A DNA stretch of 64,000 nucleotides, taken from Roseburia sp. 1XD42-34 (GTDB taxonomy: Bacteria > Bacillota > Bacilli > Bacillales > Amphibacillaceae). Shown here in pieces: positions 42,582-52,233 of the stretch. The stretch's first letter is position 1. The number at the start of each line of letters is the position of its first letter. A program made the position numbers and the translations under genes. The stretch spans positions 1 through 64,000 of the forward strand of contig NZ_QWLJ01000007.1 of NCBI RefSeq assembly GCF_009917385.1, given 5' to 3'. The notes below the pieces were generated by a model. The model saw nothing but the letters and a program-made list of their open reading frames with translations, ran no database searches and was not told the origin of the DNA.

Positions 42582-45008
42582 TTAAGAGCGAATATAAGCT
42601 GCAAATTTATCTTTTACTGCAGTAATAATTTGGTCGTAAGAAGCTTGAACCTCGTCATCGGTCAATGTTTTTTCAGGGTGCTGATAAACTAAATGGAAGG
42701 CTACTGACTTCTTCCCGGTCTCTAAATGATCTCCTTCATAAACATCAAAAACAGATACATGTTTAACTAACGGTGCACCAACATCCATAATTACTTGTTT
42801 TACTTCAGCTGCAAGCACGTTTCTATCAAGAACAAAAGCAATATCCCGATCAATAGAAGGATACTTAGGAATCTCTTGATAGGAAGGCTCTTCCTTGTAC
42901 GCGCTCAATAATTCTTCCATGTTTACGTCAAATACATACGTCTCTTTTAAATCGAATTGGTTTTGCAAACGTGGATGCAACTGTCCAACAAATCCAATTG
43001 TTCTTCCTTCTAACTGAAGTGAAGCCGTTCTTCCTGGATGCATATCCTGATGTTTTAATGGTTGGAAAGCTACGGAACAACCAAGAAAAGTAAATAATTT
43101 CTCTAAAATGCCTTTGACGACATAGAAATCTACTTGTTTACTTTCTTGCTGCCACGGATGGTGAATCCAATTTCCGGTTATAGCTCCTGCCAAGCGGAGT
43201 CGCTCTTCCGGTTGCTTCTTTAACGGTTTTTCGGTAGTTAAAAATGTTTTCCCAATTTCATAATAACCTAAATCAAATTGATTACGAGCTCTATTATGAG
43301 CTAAAACGCGAAGGATTTCTGGCAAAAGGCTTATTCGCAAAAATTTATGATCTGCGCTCATTGGTAAAGCTAATTCAATCGGTACATAGTTTGCTTCCGT
43401 TAACTCAGGGCTAATTAAAGTATTAGCCGCTGCTTCACTGATTAACGTATAGGTGCGACTTTCTAATAATCCGGAAGCTTCCATGAGATGCTTTATTTTG
43501 CGAAGTAATAACTGCCTTTCTGTGAGCCCACCCGCCTGTCCTGCTCCTATTGGCAATGTATACGGCAGTTTATCATAACCGTAGATACGTGCCACTTCTT
43601 CTAACATATCTTCAAAAATAGTAATATCGCCTCTACGTGTCGGAATGTGCACAAGATATCCATTCCCTTTTGGTTCAAATTCAAACTGCAGGCGCTTTAA
43701 AGCATCTTCTACATCTGAGGTCACTAATGATGTACCAAGCCGTTTGTTGATTTCTTCTATATTTATTTCAACTTGTTTTTGTCCACGATTTAGTTGATCA
43801 AACGCAACAACCCCTTTTGCAACCGTTGCATTTGCGTATTTTTCCAGTAATTCACACGCACGAAGTCCCGCTTCTTTTACCCGGTTTGGATCGACCCCTT
43901 TTGTAAACCGTGTACTGGACTCGCTTCGAAGACCCGTCGCCTTTACGGCATTCATGACTATAGCTGAATCAAAATAAGCTGCTTCCAGCAAAATATTCTT
44001 CGTCGCATCCGTTACTTCCGTAGATAGACCACCCATTACACCTGCTAAAGCAATTGGTTCCTTTCCGTTGGTAATAACCAAATGGTCTTTTGATAAAACT
44101 CGCTCCTGCTCATCTAATGTAATAATGGTTTCTTTCTCTTTCGCATGACGAACAACGATTTTATCCGATTGTAATTTATCGTAATCAAAAGCATGCAGTG
44201 GCTGCCCATATTCCAGCAATACGTAGTTCGTTATATCAACAACATTATTAATCGGCCGAATGCCAGCTGCTATTAAATAATTTCGCATCCATAAAGGAGA
44301 TGGCTGTATAGTTACGTTACGTACAATAAAAGCGCCGTAATACGGGTTTGCATTAGGTGCTTCTACTTGAACAGCGATATAGTCATTGGCAGCTCCTGTG
44401 GCCATCGTTGGCTCTGGATTTGGCAAGTGGACTTCTCTATTTAAAATTGCTCCCACTTCATAGGCTACTCCTAACATGGATAAGCAATCCGCACGATTTG
44501 GGGTTAGGTCAAATTCCAGAACCGCATCATTCAAGTTTAGTAAAGGCTCTACTGACTCTCCAACGGTCACATCAGTTGGAAATACATAGATACCGTCAGC
44601 TACATCCTTTGGTACATATCTTTCCTCAATGCCTAGTTCTTGCAAAGAGCAGATCATCCCATTAGATTCGACACCGCGTAGTTTAACCCGTTTAATTTTG
44701 AAATTCCCAGGAAGAACAGCTCCCGGCTTCGCAACTGCAACTTTTTGACCTTGGGCGACATTCGGAGCTCCACATACAATTTGTAGCGTTTGGTCTCCAA
44801 CATCTACTTGGCATAAATGAAGTTTGTCAGCATTCGGATGCTTTTCACAAGATAGGACATAGCCAACAACGACATTTTCACTTTTTTCAGCTACATATTC
44901 AATGCCATCGACTTCAATTCCTGATTTTGTCATTTTATTTGCTAACTCTTCTGGACTTATATCTGTTATATCTACATAATTATTTAACCAATTTAATGAT
45001 ACTAACAT
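42582..45008 (-). CDS. pheT: Phenylalanine-tRNA ligase beta subunit
   Basis: PheT forms the alpha2-beta2 synthetase with PheS; it binds tRNA and edits Tyr-tRNA(Phe). The 808-aa order is canonical. The EMAP-like tRNA-binding domain is at about 40-150 (C-E-K-H-P-N-A-D-K-L-H-L-C and I-V-C-G-A-P-N). The B3/B4 editing domain is near 210-380, and the B5 and inactive synthetase core follow. The C-terminal ferredoxin-like anticodon-binding domain (Y-P-S-I-D-R-D-I-A-F) ends the protein. It follows pheS by 14 bases. Confidence 0.97.
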   Translation of the reverse strand: MLVSLNWLNNYVDITDISPEELANKMTKSGIEVDGIEYVAEKSENVVVGYVLSCEKHPNADKLHLCQVDVGDQTLQIVCGAPNVAQGQKVAVAKPGAVLPGNFKIKRVKLRGVESNGMICSLQELGIEERYVPKDVADGIYVFPTDVTVGESVEPLLNLNDAVLEFDLTPNRADCLSMLGVAYEVGAILNREVHLPNPEPTMATGAANDYIAVQVEAPNANPYYGAFIVRNVTIQPSPLWMRNYLIAAGIRPINNVVDITNYVLLEYGQPLHAFDYDKLQSDKIVVRHAKEKETIITLDEQERVLSKDHLVITNGKEPIALAGVMGGLSTEVTDATKNILLEAAYFDSAIVMNAVKATGLRSESSTRFTKGVDPNRVKEAGLRACELLEKYANATVAKGVVAFDQLNRGQKQVEINIEEINKRLGTSLVTSDVEDALKRLQFEFEPKGNGYLVHIPTRRGDITIFEDMLEEVARIYGYDKLPYTLPIGAGQAGGLTERQLLLRKIKHLMEASGLLESRTYTLISEAAANTLISPELTEANYVPIELALPMSADHKFLRISLLPEILRVLAHNRARNQFDLGYYEIGKTFLTTEKPLKKQPEERLRLAGAITGNWIHHPWQQESKQVDFYVVKGILEKLFTFLGCSVAFQPLKHQDMHPGRTASLQLEGRTIGFVGQLHPRLQNQFDLKETYVFDVNMEELLSAYKEEPSYQEIPKYPSIDRDIAFVLDRNVLAAEVKQVIMDVGAPLVKHVSVFDVYEGDHLETGKKSVAFHLVYQHPEKTLTDDEVQASYDQIITAVKDKFAAYIRS

Positions 45009-45022
45009 GCAAACCTTCCTCT

Positions 45023-46057
45023 CTAAGCGTTATGATATTGCGTCAAAAAACGTACGTCATTCGTATAAAATTGTCGAATATCTTTTATTCCATATTTCAG
45101 CATAGCAATTCGCTCTGGTCCCATACCGAATGCAAATCCACTGTACACTTCTGGATCGTACCCTGCCATAGAAAGTACGTTTGGATGTACCATGCCAGCG
45201 CCTAATATTTCAATCCAACCTGACCTTTTACAAATCGAACAACCTTTACCTGCACACGCTTTACAGGAAATATCGATTTCTACAGATGGCTCTGTGAACG
45301 GGAAAAAGCTCGGGCGAAAACGAATTTCTCTATCACTTCCGTACATTTTCTTTGTAAAAACATCTAATACGCCCTTCAGATCACTCATTTTCACATCTTT
45401 ATCTACATATAACCCTTCAATTTGCGTAAATTGATGTGAATGCGTTGCATCGTCTGTATCACGTCGGTAAACTTTACCAGGAGAAATCATCTTAACTGGC
45501 TTGTTGCCACCGTATTCGAGCATTGTTCTCGCTTGTACGGGGGATGTTTGTGTACGCATTAATAACTCTTTGGTAATAAAAAACGTATCCTGCATCTCTC
45601 GCGCTGGGTGGTTTTTTGGCAGGTTTAATGCTTCAAAATTGAAATAGTCGGTTTCAACCTCTGGCCCCTCCCGCACTTCAAAGCCCATACCGATGAATAA
45701 ATCTTCAATTTCTTCAATCACCTTTGTTAATAAATGTGGTCCTCCAAGCCTTACTGGTCTACCAGGAAGAGTGACATCAATCGTTTCTTGTTCTAATTTA
45801 TGTTCCAATGCTACTTCCTCTAGTTTTTCCATCTGCAGTGCTAAGTTCGTAGTTATTTGCTCACGCACTTTATTAGCTAGTTCGCCAATAAGTGGTCGTT
45901 CTTCTTTAGATAGCTTTCCCATCCCTCGTAGCACACTTGTCAATGAACCTTTTTTTCCTAGATAAGCCACTTTGATCTCCTGCAGTTCATTGGTGTTTTT
46001 TGCTTGAGAAATCTTTTCTAAAGCTTCTTGTTCTATTGATTGCAACTGCTCTTTCAT
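45023..46057 (-). CDS. pheS: Phenylalanine-tRNA ligase alpha subunit
   Basis: This is the catalytic subunit that makes Phe-tRNA(Phe). The 344 aa include an N-terminal coiled coil (tRNA binding). The class II core follows: [10 protein letters not shown], the R-T-x-T-S-P-V-Q-A-R motif, H-Q-F-T-Q-I-E-G-L, and motif 3 [15 protein letters not shown] Cys cluster ([12 protein letters not shown]) sits near 250, as in Bacillaceae enzymes. Expression is controlled by the T-box leader upstream. Confidence 0.97.
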   Translation of the reverse strand: MKEQLQSIEQEALEKISQAKNTNELQEIKVAYLGKKGSLTSVLRGMGKLSKEERPLIGELANKVREQITTNLALQMEKLEEVALEHKLEQETIDVTLPGRPVRLGGPHLLTKVIEEIEDLFIGMGFEVREGPEVETDYFNFEALNLPKNHPAREMQDTFFITKELLMRTQTSPVQARTMLEYGGNKPVKMISPGKVYRRDTDDATHSHQFTQIEGLYVDKDVKMSDLKGVLDVFTKKMYGSDREIRFRPSFFPFTEPSVEIDISCKACAGKGCSICKRSGWIEILGAGMVHPNVLSMAGYDPEVYSGFAFGMGPERIAMLKYGIKDIRQFYTNDVRFLTQYHNA

Positions 46058-46103
46058 TTTCCATTTCCTCCTTCATTCGCTCTTTCTATAGCATAAAAGC
46101 ATA

Positions 46104-46366
46104 ACAAAAAGCCTCCTCCCGGCAAGGGACGAGGCATATGTCGCGGTACCACCCTAGTTCATACATTGTCTTCAATGTATCCACTTCATTCTGATAACGG
46201 AATATCCCGGAATACCTTTACTCACCGTTCGTGAGGTCCAAGTATCTGCTCCAGAGTGAAAGGATGAACACTGCTACGATGAAATGCTTTCAGTCTGTGG
46301 CATTTCTCCCTGTAAACGTGTGGGTAGGCAGTTTATCCGCTCTTTCAACGCTTTTGCTATAAAGTT
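46104..46366 (-). ncRNA. T-box leader of pheST
   Basis: On the minus strand the leader contains the T-box core GGGTGGTACCGCG (46142-46154), which pairs with the uncharged tRNA acceptor end. Directly after it lies the terminator stem GCCTCGTCCC/GGGAGGAGGC (46111-46135), followed by TTTTTG. Binding of uncharged tRNA(Phe) would favour the antiterminator. The stem I region has a TTC triplet near 46276 that could be the Phe specifier, but this was not proven by folding. Confidence 0.93.
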
Positions 46367-46372
46367 ATCTAT

Positions 46373-46401
46373 ATTATAGAGAATAACGTTATTGTTTGCA
46401 A
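46373..46401 (-). promoter_or_regulatory. Promoter of the pheST T-box transcript
   Basis: On the minus strand TTGCAA (46396-46401) and TATAAT (46373-46378) have a 17-base spacer. It sits immediately behind the ysgA stop and starts the leader near 46366. Confidence 0.85.
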
Positions 46402-46403
46402 CA

Positions 46404-47150
46404 TTATGAGCGTAAATAGTACATTAAAATTCCAGCAGCCACACTTACGTTTAATGATTCGGCTTGTCCGTATATAGGTATCGTAACCCGTTTATCCGCT
46501 ATATCCATAATGTTTGACCTTACTCCGTGCCCTTCATTACCAACAATTAGTGCTGTTTTTGTAACGGGTTTAACGGCTGTATAGTTATCTGCCTCTGTTA
46601 AAGCAGTTACCCAGATTCCAAAGCCCGCTTCTTTTAGCAATGGTATTTCAGCTAATAAATCAGCTTGACGAAGAGGGATATGAAACAAGGAACCCTGTGT
46701 TGCTCGAACGACTTTATCATTAAATACATCTACCGTTCCTTCTCCTAATATTACTTCAGAAAAGCCTGCAGCATCTGCGGTACGAATAATCGTGCCTAGA
46801 TTTCCCGGATCCTGAATGGCGTCAATTAATAATACAGGTCCTTGCCTTGAGCTATTTAACTGCTTCATGATAACAATAGCGGCAATTCCTTGGGGAGTAT
46901 CCGTCTGTGATATCACAGCAAACACACTGTTTTTAACCACAACTGTTGGTATATCTCGAGCCCATTCAGGTAAAGATACACCTTCTTGGATAATCAATTC
47001 CTTAATTGACCAATTACTCTTAAAAGCAGCTTCCACTAAATGAAAGCCTTCAATGAGAAATGTTTGTGTTATTACTCTCTCTTTTCGTTTATGTAATTTT
47101 TTCCAGTACTTTACTTTTTCGTTTTTTATAGAAGTAATTATATGTGTCAT
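46404..47150 (-). CDS. ysgA: SpoU/TrmH-family RNA 2'-O-methyltransferase
   Basis: It methylates ribose 2'-OH of an rRNA or tRNA using AdoMet. The exact target is not known. The 248-aa protein has the N-terminal substrate-binding domain (K-V-K-Y-W-K-K-L-H-K-R-K and F-L-I-E-G-F-H-L-V-E-A-A). The SPOUT knot follows: D-P-G-N-L-G-T-I-I-R-T-A-D-A-A-G, then G-N-E-G-H-G-V, and P-I-Y-G-Q-A-E-S-L-N-V-S-V-A-A-G-I. The place between sspI and pheS is that of B. subtilis ysgA. Confidence 0.93.
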   Translation of the reverse strand: MTHIITSIKNEKVKYWKKLHKRKERVITQTFLIEGFHLVEAAFKSNWSIKELIIQEGVSLPEWARDIPTVVVKNSVFAVISQTDTPQGIAAIVIMKQLNSSRQGPVLLIDAIQDPGNLGTIIRTADAAGFSEVILGEGTVDVFNDKVVRATQGSLFHIPLRQADLLAEIPLLKEAGFGIWVTALTEADNYTAVKPVTKTALIVGNEGHGVRSNIMDIADKRVTIPIYGQAESLNVSVAAGILMYYLRS

Positions 47151-47457
47151 TGCTCTTCACCCTCATTCATCTTACATAGTATACATATTTTCACCTCTTC
47201 AGGTCAAACTACTTGTAAGCACAAGGTAAATAAGAGATGGCATCAAAAGAGTTTTCGGTAGCAGCACTTTTTTACGGGAAAGACTGCAGTATTTTAGTAT
47301 ACGTTAAATTTAATAAGTTCGTATTCGCCTTAGAAATGTAAACTGTCTTTTCTTTACTTTTTTATTCCATTAACTCATGTTGCACGTTGCCGATTAGTAA
47401 ATCTTTTTTTGAAGCTCTGAGTTAAAAGTAAAAAAACCTTGTAAAGGAGGAATCGAC
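47151..47457. other. Divergent intergenic region ysgA-sspI
   Basis: About 300 bases carrying the promoters of both genes. A forespore (sigma-G) promoter is expected before sspI, but I could not fix its boxes with confidence. The sspI ribosome site AAAGGAGG is at its end. Confidence 0.4.
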
Positions 47458-47679
47458 TTGGATCTAAATTTACGTGAGGCAATACTTAGCAATATTGCTT
47501 CCAACAACCAAGACCAATTAGAAGCAACTATTGTAGATGCCGTGCAAAGTGGCGAAGAGAAAATGCTTCCAGGACTAGGAGTGCTATTCGAATTAATCTG
47601 GGAACATGCGGATGAACAAAATAAGCACCATATGTTGGAAGCGTTAGAACAAGGTGTAAAGCAAGCGACAGCACGATAA
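47458..47679 (+). CDS. sspI: Small acid-soluble spore protein SspI
   Basis: SspI is a minor spore-core protein made in the forespore. The start is TTG with AAAGGAGG upstream. The 73-aa sequence ([12 protein letters not shown], then [13 protein letters not shown]) is nearly that of B. subtilis SspI (71 aa). It lies next to ysgA as in B. subtilis. Its presence supports an endospore-forming host. Confidence 0.96.
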   Translation: MDLNLREAILSNIASNNQDQLEATIVDAVQSGEEKMLPGLGVLFELIWEHADEQNKHHMLEALEQGVKQATAR

Positions 47680-47684
47680 CCATT

Positions 47685-47707
47685 CCGCCGTTTAAACGGC
47701 GGTTTAT
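47685..47707 (+). terminator. Terminator of sspI
   Basis: CCGCCGTTTAAACGGCGG (47685-47702) is a perfect palindrome followed by TTTATTAT. It lies six bases after the stop codon. Confidence 0.8.
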
Positions 47708-47762
47708 TATATCCTATTTATCGCGTCCTAAACAGTGTACGGCTTATGCCTTGGATGCAAAA

Positions 47763-47828
47763 CTTCCTCGCTTTGGTGCATCAGCTTTCCCGCTTTGGCG
47801 TATAGCCCTCTCACTTTGATGCACCATT
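47763..47828. repeat. Degenerate direct repeats of about 23 bases
   Basis: Three units follow one another. They contain TCGCTTTGGTGCATCAGC, CCGCTTTGGCGTATAGCC and TCACTTTGATGCACCA. The shared core is CnCTTTGnnGnA(T/C). The array is imperfect and has no neighbouring repeat genes. Confidence 0.5.
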
Positions 47829-48150
47829 TTTTCTGTGCTCAGTTTTTCGATACACCACTATTTCTGTTCGTATTAGCATTCGCGCTCAAGCTACACGATT
47901 TTTCAGCTACGTAAATACACCATTCTTATTGTGAATATTTTAACATGATATACATTGATTTCCACAATCTTCGACTATTGCAAAAACAGTACTAATTACC
48001 TAATTTTGAAAACACAAGAGACCAAAGTCGTAAAAACTAGAACGAATTCATAACACCCATCGTTAATTAAATAGGTATTAGTTCCCTTTTTTTATCTTAA
48101 ATTCAAACCAATGATTTCATTTTTCAGCTTATCTTGTTTGGACAAGTTTT
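47829..48150. other. Gene-free stretch upstream of the surface-protein operon
   Basis: AT-rich with no coding frame. A short palindrome CTTGTTTGGACAAG (about 48133-48146) stands 12 bases before the -35 box of the next promoter and could be an operator. Confidence 0.4.
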
Positions 48151-48158
48151 GGCACAAT

Positions 48159-48187
48159 TTGACTATATTTTTACGAAGTGATATAAA
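48159..48187 (+). promoter_or_regulatory. Sigma-A promoter of the 48273 operon
   Basis: TTGACT (48159-48164) and TATAAA (48182-48187) are separated by 17 bases. The first start codon is about 80 bases downstream, with GAGAGGAG before it. Confidence 0.8.
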
Positions 48188-48272
48188 CATAACAGAAACT
48201 TCATTGTAATCCTTTTAATAATTCAATAATACAATCAAAAATGAAGTTACTTATAGAGAGGAGAAAGTAATA

Positions 48273-49850
48273 ATGGAAGAAACAAAGAAACGGAAATTGT
48301 CACCGAAAATGCTTGTCGGCATTATTATCGGGGCAGTATTGTTAATCGGCGGCAGTGTTGCTGCGTACATTTTTTCAAATTTGTCAGATAAGCAACAATA
48401 TTTTTTAGCAGAAAAAGAAACAATGGAATTTATGAATGATCAAATTGAAAAAAGATATGAGGCGGAATTAGATTGGTTTGAAACCTCAAAAGAAAAACCG
48501 ACAGAAACAAATTATGACTTATCAGCGGAATCAAATCTACCTAGTAGTGATATGGGAATGGGAGAAATGGACCCTGTACAGCTAATTAATAATTCGACTA
48601 TTTCCCTCACACATGCTGCTGATATGAAAAATAAAAAAATGTCGGGAGAGCTCAAAGCAGATATTGGTGGAATGCAAGTTGAGGACGTCTCATTTCATTT
48701 AACTTCCGAACAGTTTATGCTTGGCTTGCCATTTCTTGATCATTTGCTCTCTATAAAAGGAGAGAATGTCGGAAACTTAATGAAACAAATAGATCCAATG
48801 ACATTTACTGGAGAAGAAAAAATTGACTTTGGTTCCCTCTTTGAAGGCGCTTTTTCAGAAGAAGATATCGAGTATATTAAAGAAGAGTATGGTACTCTCA
48901 TATATGAACAATTACCTGATGAGGCGTTTAAAACAGAAAAAGAAAGCATTAAAGTTCATGACGAATCTTTAAAAACCGAAAAAATCACCATGCAGTTAAG
49001 TGAAAAACAGGTAAAAGACATTGTAAAGAAGGTCATCGGTAAATTACAAAAAGATGATAAAATGAAAAAGTTGATTCGCAAATACATTGAGGATCAATCG
49101 ATGGGAACATCGGCTCTACCAGAAGTGAAAAATGAAATTGACCAGTTAATGGAAGACTTAGATGAATCTTTAGCGAACGCAAAAACAAATGTAGATAAAC
49201 TACAAGCCCCAGATGGCTTAACATCAACGATTTGGGTACATGATGATTTAATTGCTCAGCGCGATTTTAATCTTAAACTTGGCCCAGACAAAGAACAGCT
49301 CACTACATTTAAAATTAAAGGAACACAACTGCTTACAGAAGAAAAGCAACAATTTAACCTTGATTTAGGCTTGGCAGACTCCGTAAATGAAGGTAAAATG
49401 AACCTTACAGGAGATTTATCATGGAAGGATCAGAAAGCTGATGATTCTATTAAACTCACTATGGACGATTTTGCGCTTACCTATGATGGCACCGAAACAT
49501 TAAAAGATGGCAAGCGTGATTTTGAACGTACAATAAGTTTCCAAGATCCATATACTGATAGTATGCAAGTTGTATGGAGCGGTACGTCTGATTATAAAAA
49601 AGATCAAATGAGCGGAGAACACAGCTTTGCTTTTACGGCTCCAAATGAAGATCAAAGTCTATTTTCACTTAACGTTGCTATGGATGGAAAAACGATTGAT
49701 AAAGTAAAAATTCCAAATGAAGATAAGACAAAAGATATCGGAACGATGAATGAGCAAGAACTTATGGAATACTTTGAAACCGAAGTAACTCCTAAATTCG
49801 AAGGCTGGATAGTAGAGATGTTATCAGCGACTGGAAACATGGAATTTTAG
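48273..49850 (+). CDS. Membrane-anchored extracellular protein (DUF6583-like)
   Basis: The 525-aa protein has a short cytoplasmic start (M-E-E-T-K-K-R-K-L-S-P-K) and one membrane helix (about 14-36, V-G-I-I-I-G-A-V-L-L-I-G-G). The large outside domain is rich in Lys, Glu, Asp and beta-forming repeats such as F-N-L-K-L-G-P-D-K and L-D-L-G-L-A-D-S. Middle segments are helical. No enzyme motif is visible. The form fits Bacillaceae proteins annotated DUF6583, of unknown function. It starts the transcript that continues into two ABC-2 permeases and an ATPase, so it may be a substrate-handling or sensing partner of that exporter. The family name is from memory of architecture only. Confidence 0.75.
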   Translation: MEETKKRKLSPKMLVGIIIGAVLLIGGSVAAYIFSNLSDKQQYFLAEKETMEFMNDQIEKRYEAELDWFETSKEKPTETNYDLSAESNLPSSDMGMGEMDPVQLINNSTISLTHAADMKNKKMSGELKADIGGMQVEDVSFHLTSEQFMLGLPFLDHLLSIKGENVGNLMKQIDPMTFTGEEKIDFGSLFEGAFSEEDIEYIKEEYGTLIYEQLPDEAFKTEKESIKVHDESLKTEKITMQLSEKQVKDIVKKVIGKLQKDDKMKKLIRKYIEDQSMGTSALPEVKNEIDQLMEDLDESLANAKTNVDKLQAPDGLTSTIWVHDDLIAQRDFNLKLGPDKEQLTTFKIKGTQLLTEEKQQFNLDLGLADSVNEGKMNLTGDLSWKDQKADDSIKLTMDDFALTYDGTETLKDGKRDFERTISFQDPYTDSMQVVWSGTSDYKKDQMSGEHSFAFTAPNEDQSLFSLNVAMDGKTIDKVKIPNEDKTKDIGTMNEQELMEYFETEVTPKFEGWIVEMLSATGNMEF

Positions 49851-49882
49851 ATAAATACTTGGATGAAATGGAAGTGCCCACC

Positions 49883-51103
49883 ATGCATTTCATAAGAACA
49901 ACGCTTTTGTTTTTTAAATATAATTTATTACAGCTTAAGAGGAAGTGGTTAACACTTCCTCTTGTTTTACTATTTCCTGTTGTCATGGTAAGTTTACTTG
50001 CGGTTATTATCATTACATTTATTACACCAGAAGATGAGAGCCCTATCCAAGTCGGACTAGTAGACTTGGATGAATCAAAGGAAACTAAATTGCTGGTTAA
50101 CATGTTGGATGAAGCATCTCAGCTAGGTAGTTACATTCACCTACATAATATGGAAGAAACAGTGGCCAAACAAAAAATTAGCAGTGATGAGTTAAGTGCA
50201 TACATAGCATTCCCAAAAAACTTCACAGCAAATCTGTATCAAGGGATACCTGTTACTTTACCAATTGTTGGGAATCCAAAGCAACCGATTCAAAGTCAAA
50301 TGGTGAAATCATTAATTGAAAGTGTTACGAGACATATAAGAGCTTCACAAGCAAATGTACTCACCATCAATCAATATGCCAAGCAACTCCCGTTAGATAA
50401 TGCGACACGTAATGACCTTGTATTTGAGCAGTTCAAAGAATTTGTCTTTTATACAATAGGAAGAAAACAGCTAATGCAAGAGGAGCAAATTGTCAACCAA
50501 GCCACTGCTAGTCCTACCACGTATTATAGTCTGGCTGGTTGGTTTATCATTTTTACGATCTGGTTGCTCCTTATATACAATTTCTTATACCAAGATGTAA
50601 GCCGACGCATGCGCCAAAGAATGGCTCTCTATGAGGTTAAAGTGATTCAGCTAATACTTGCAAAGCTAATCGTAACATTAAGTCTGGTTACGATGATTAG
50701 CTTGGGATTATTATTTGCGCTTACTCTGTTACTGCAATGGGATGTGCAGCTAATTGATACATTGCGGATAATAATTGTTACCGTTTTGTATAGTACTTGC
50801 TTTTTACTGAGTGTCTCCATTATAGAAGCTACAATTGCTTCGCATCGATTACGATTGCTTACACAAATCGGCTTGACATCATTTATTCTTTTATTAAGTG
50901 GCGCTATTATGCCAACAATCTATCTTCCTTTATGGCTACAAGAAATATTGCCCTTTTCCTTTTCATCAGAAGCATTGTATTGGCTACAAGAAGTGTTGCT
51001 AAATGAACGTTTATATGTGGACTACCTACCTTTATTATTGATGACAGGTTCTGGTAGCTTTATCCTATTAGGCATTACAATTGGAAAGGAGCGAATTTAC
51101 TGA
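49883..51103 (+). CDS. ABC-2 type transporter permease (first)
   Basis: The start is set at ATG 49883, where the product begins M-H-F-I-R-T-T-L-L-F-F-K-Y. Codons upstream are possible but lack a better ribosome site, so the start is uncertain. The 406-aa protein has the ABC-2 layout: helix 1 at about 20-42, a large outside domain to about 215, then five or six C-terminal helices. The sequence S-G-A-I-M-P-T-I-Y-L-P is the usual late-helix motif. It overlaps the next permease by one base (ATGA-type junction). With the partner and the ATPase it forms an export system like those for peptides, drugs or Na+; the substrate is unknown. Confidence 0.85.
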   Translation: MHFIRTTLLFFKYNLLQLKRKWLTLPLVLLFPVVMVSLLAVIIITFITPEDESPIQVGLVDLDESKETKLLVNMLDEASQLGSYIHLHNMEETVAKQKISSDELSAYIAFPKNFTANLYQGIPVTLPIVGNPKQPIQSQMVKSLIESVTRHIRASQANVLTINQYAKQLPLDNATRNDLVFEQFKEFVFYTIGRKQLMQEEQIVNQATASPTTYYSLAGWFIIFTIWLLLIYNFLYQDVSRRMRQRMALYEVKVIQLILAKLIVTLSLVTMISLGLLFALTLLLQWDVQLIDTLRIIIVTVLYSTCFLLSVSIIEATIASHRLRLLTQIGLTSFILLLSGAIMPTIYLPLWLQEILPFSFSSEALYWLQEVLLNERLYVDYLPLLLMTGSGSFILLGITIGKERIY

Positions 51104-52233
51104 TGAAAGCATTAATTCATACCCGCTTCTTACATTGGAAACAAGCACCGTTTCACCTTATTTTTTGGTTGCTCTTTCCTATAATCGTTGTAATTTTCCT
51201 TCAGTATTTACTTCTAAATTTTGAGGAAGATACTAAAGTTCCTGTGGGGATTGTTGTAGCAGATCAGACCAACACCGCTTTTGAACTGGTAGAAAAAATA
51301 AAAGAGTCTCCTTTAATTCGAGTTTACCAATTAGATGAAAAAAAAGCTCTTAATCAGTTAGAAAAGCATGAGTTAGATAGTGTATTCGTCATTAAAGAAG
51401 GATATGAGGAACAAATTAACAGAGGGATCCGGAATCGGCTGATCACTAGCTATCAGTCCGATTTATCGTTTGCGTATACCTCTGTTTCAGAAATGGTAGC
51501 CTCCATGGTTCAACAGGATACAGGACGGATAAAAACAGCCTTCACTGTATTACAAATGGAGGAACAACTAGCTAACAAACAAAATTGGAAGCCAGAGGAA
51601 ATTATAGCTACTAGTAAAGAAATAGAATCAGAGCAGAACTTATTATCCGCTCACTTTCGATACCAAGGACAAGCGGATGTTGGTAAAAGTCAATCACAAT
51701 TATGGAACCCATGGGGATTATGGGTCTTATTTTCATGTTTAGCAACCTTTTTTCTGTTTGGCTGGCTTGTAAAAGAAAACCATTCTTCCGTTCGAGCGCG
51801 TTTTGCCTTTATTCGATTTTCCTTTAAAACTTACGCTTTACTAAATCTCACGTTATATACATTGATTTTATTGCTAATGGACGCTGTTACGCTAATCATC
51901 TTCAACTATTTCCTTGAAACGCCAATTGATACTTCACGAATTGCAGCAACTATCTCTTTTCGATTCGTGATCAATGGGCTAGCTTTTTTATTTGCTTTAA
52001 AAATGAAACAAATTGTTACATACTATAGCTTATCGCTTATCCTTACATTAATGCTTGCTTTAACAGGTGGAGCAATTATTCCTATTGATGGTCTTACGAA
52101 TAGACTTCCACTTTTAAATAACGTACATCCGCTTATCCCATTTCTTAATGGTACATTTCATAATTTTTGGCTTTATATTGTTGGGGTATTTATTTTCATA
52201 TGGTATGTTAGAAAGGACGAAACTTATGCTTAA
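51103..52233 (+). CDS. ABC-2 type transporter permease (second)
   Basis: The 376-aa protein has the same layout as the preceding permease: a helix near 18-40, a large outside domain (about 45-200), then five helices. The late motif is T-G-G-A-I-I-P-I-D-G-L. The two permeases are only distantly alike, so a heterodimeric channel is likely. GGAAAGGAG precedes the ATG, which overlaps the stop of the first permease. Its own stop overlaps the start of the ATPase by eight bases, so the three are translationally coupled. Confidence 0.87.
   Translation: MKALIHTRFLHWKQAPFHLIFWLLFPIIVVIFLQYLLLNFEEDTKVPVGIVVADQTNTAFELVEKIKESPLIRVYQLDEKKALNQLEKHELDSVFVIKEGYEEQINRGIRNRLITSYQSDLSFAYTSVSEMVASMVQQDTGRIKTAFTVLQMEEQLANKQNWKPEEIIATSKEIESEQNLLSAHFRYQGQADVGKSQSQLWNPWGLWVLFSCLATFFLFGWLVKENHSSVRARFAFIRFSFKTYALLNLTLYTLILLLMDAVTLIIFNYFLETPIDTSRIAATISFRFVINGLAFLFALKMKQIVTYYSLSLILTLMLALTGGAIIPIDGLTNRLPLLNNVHPLIPFLNGTFHNFWLYIVGVFIFIWYVRKDETYA

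Noticed and set aside
47763..47828. Possible CRISPR array
   Set aside because: The units are imperfect, abut without distinct spacers, and no cas genes are present.
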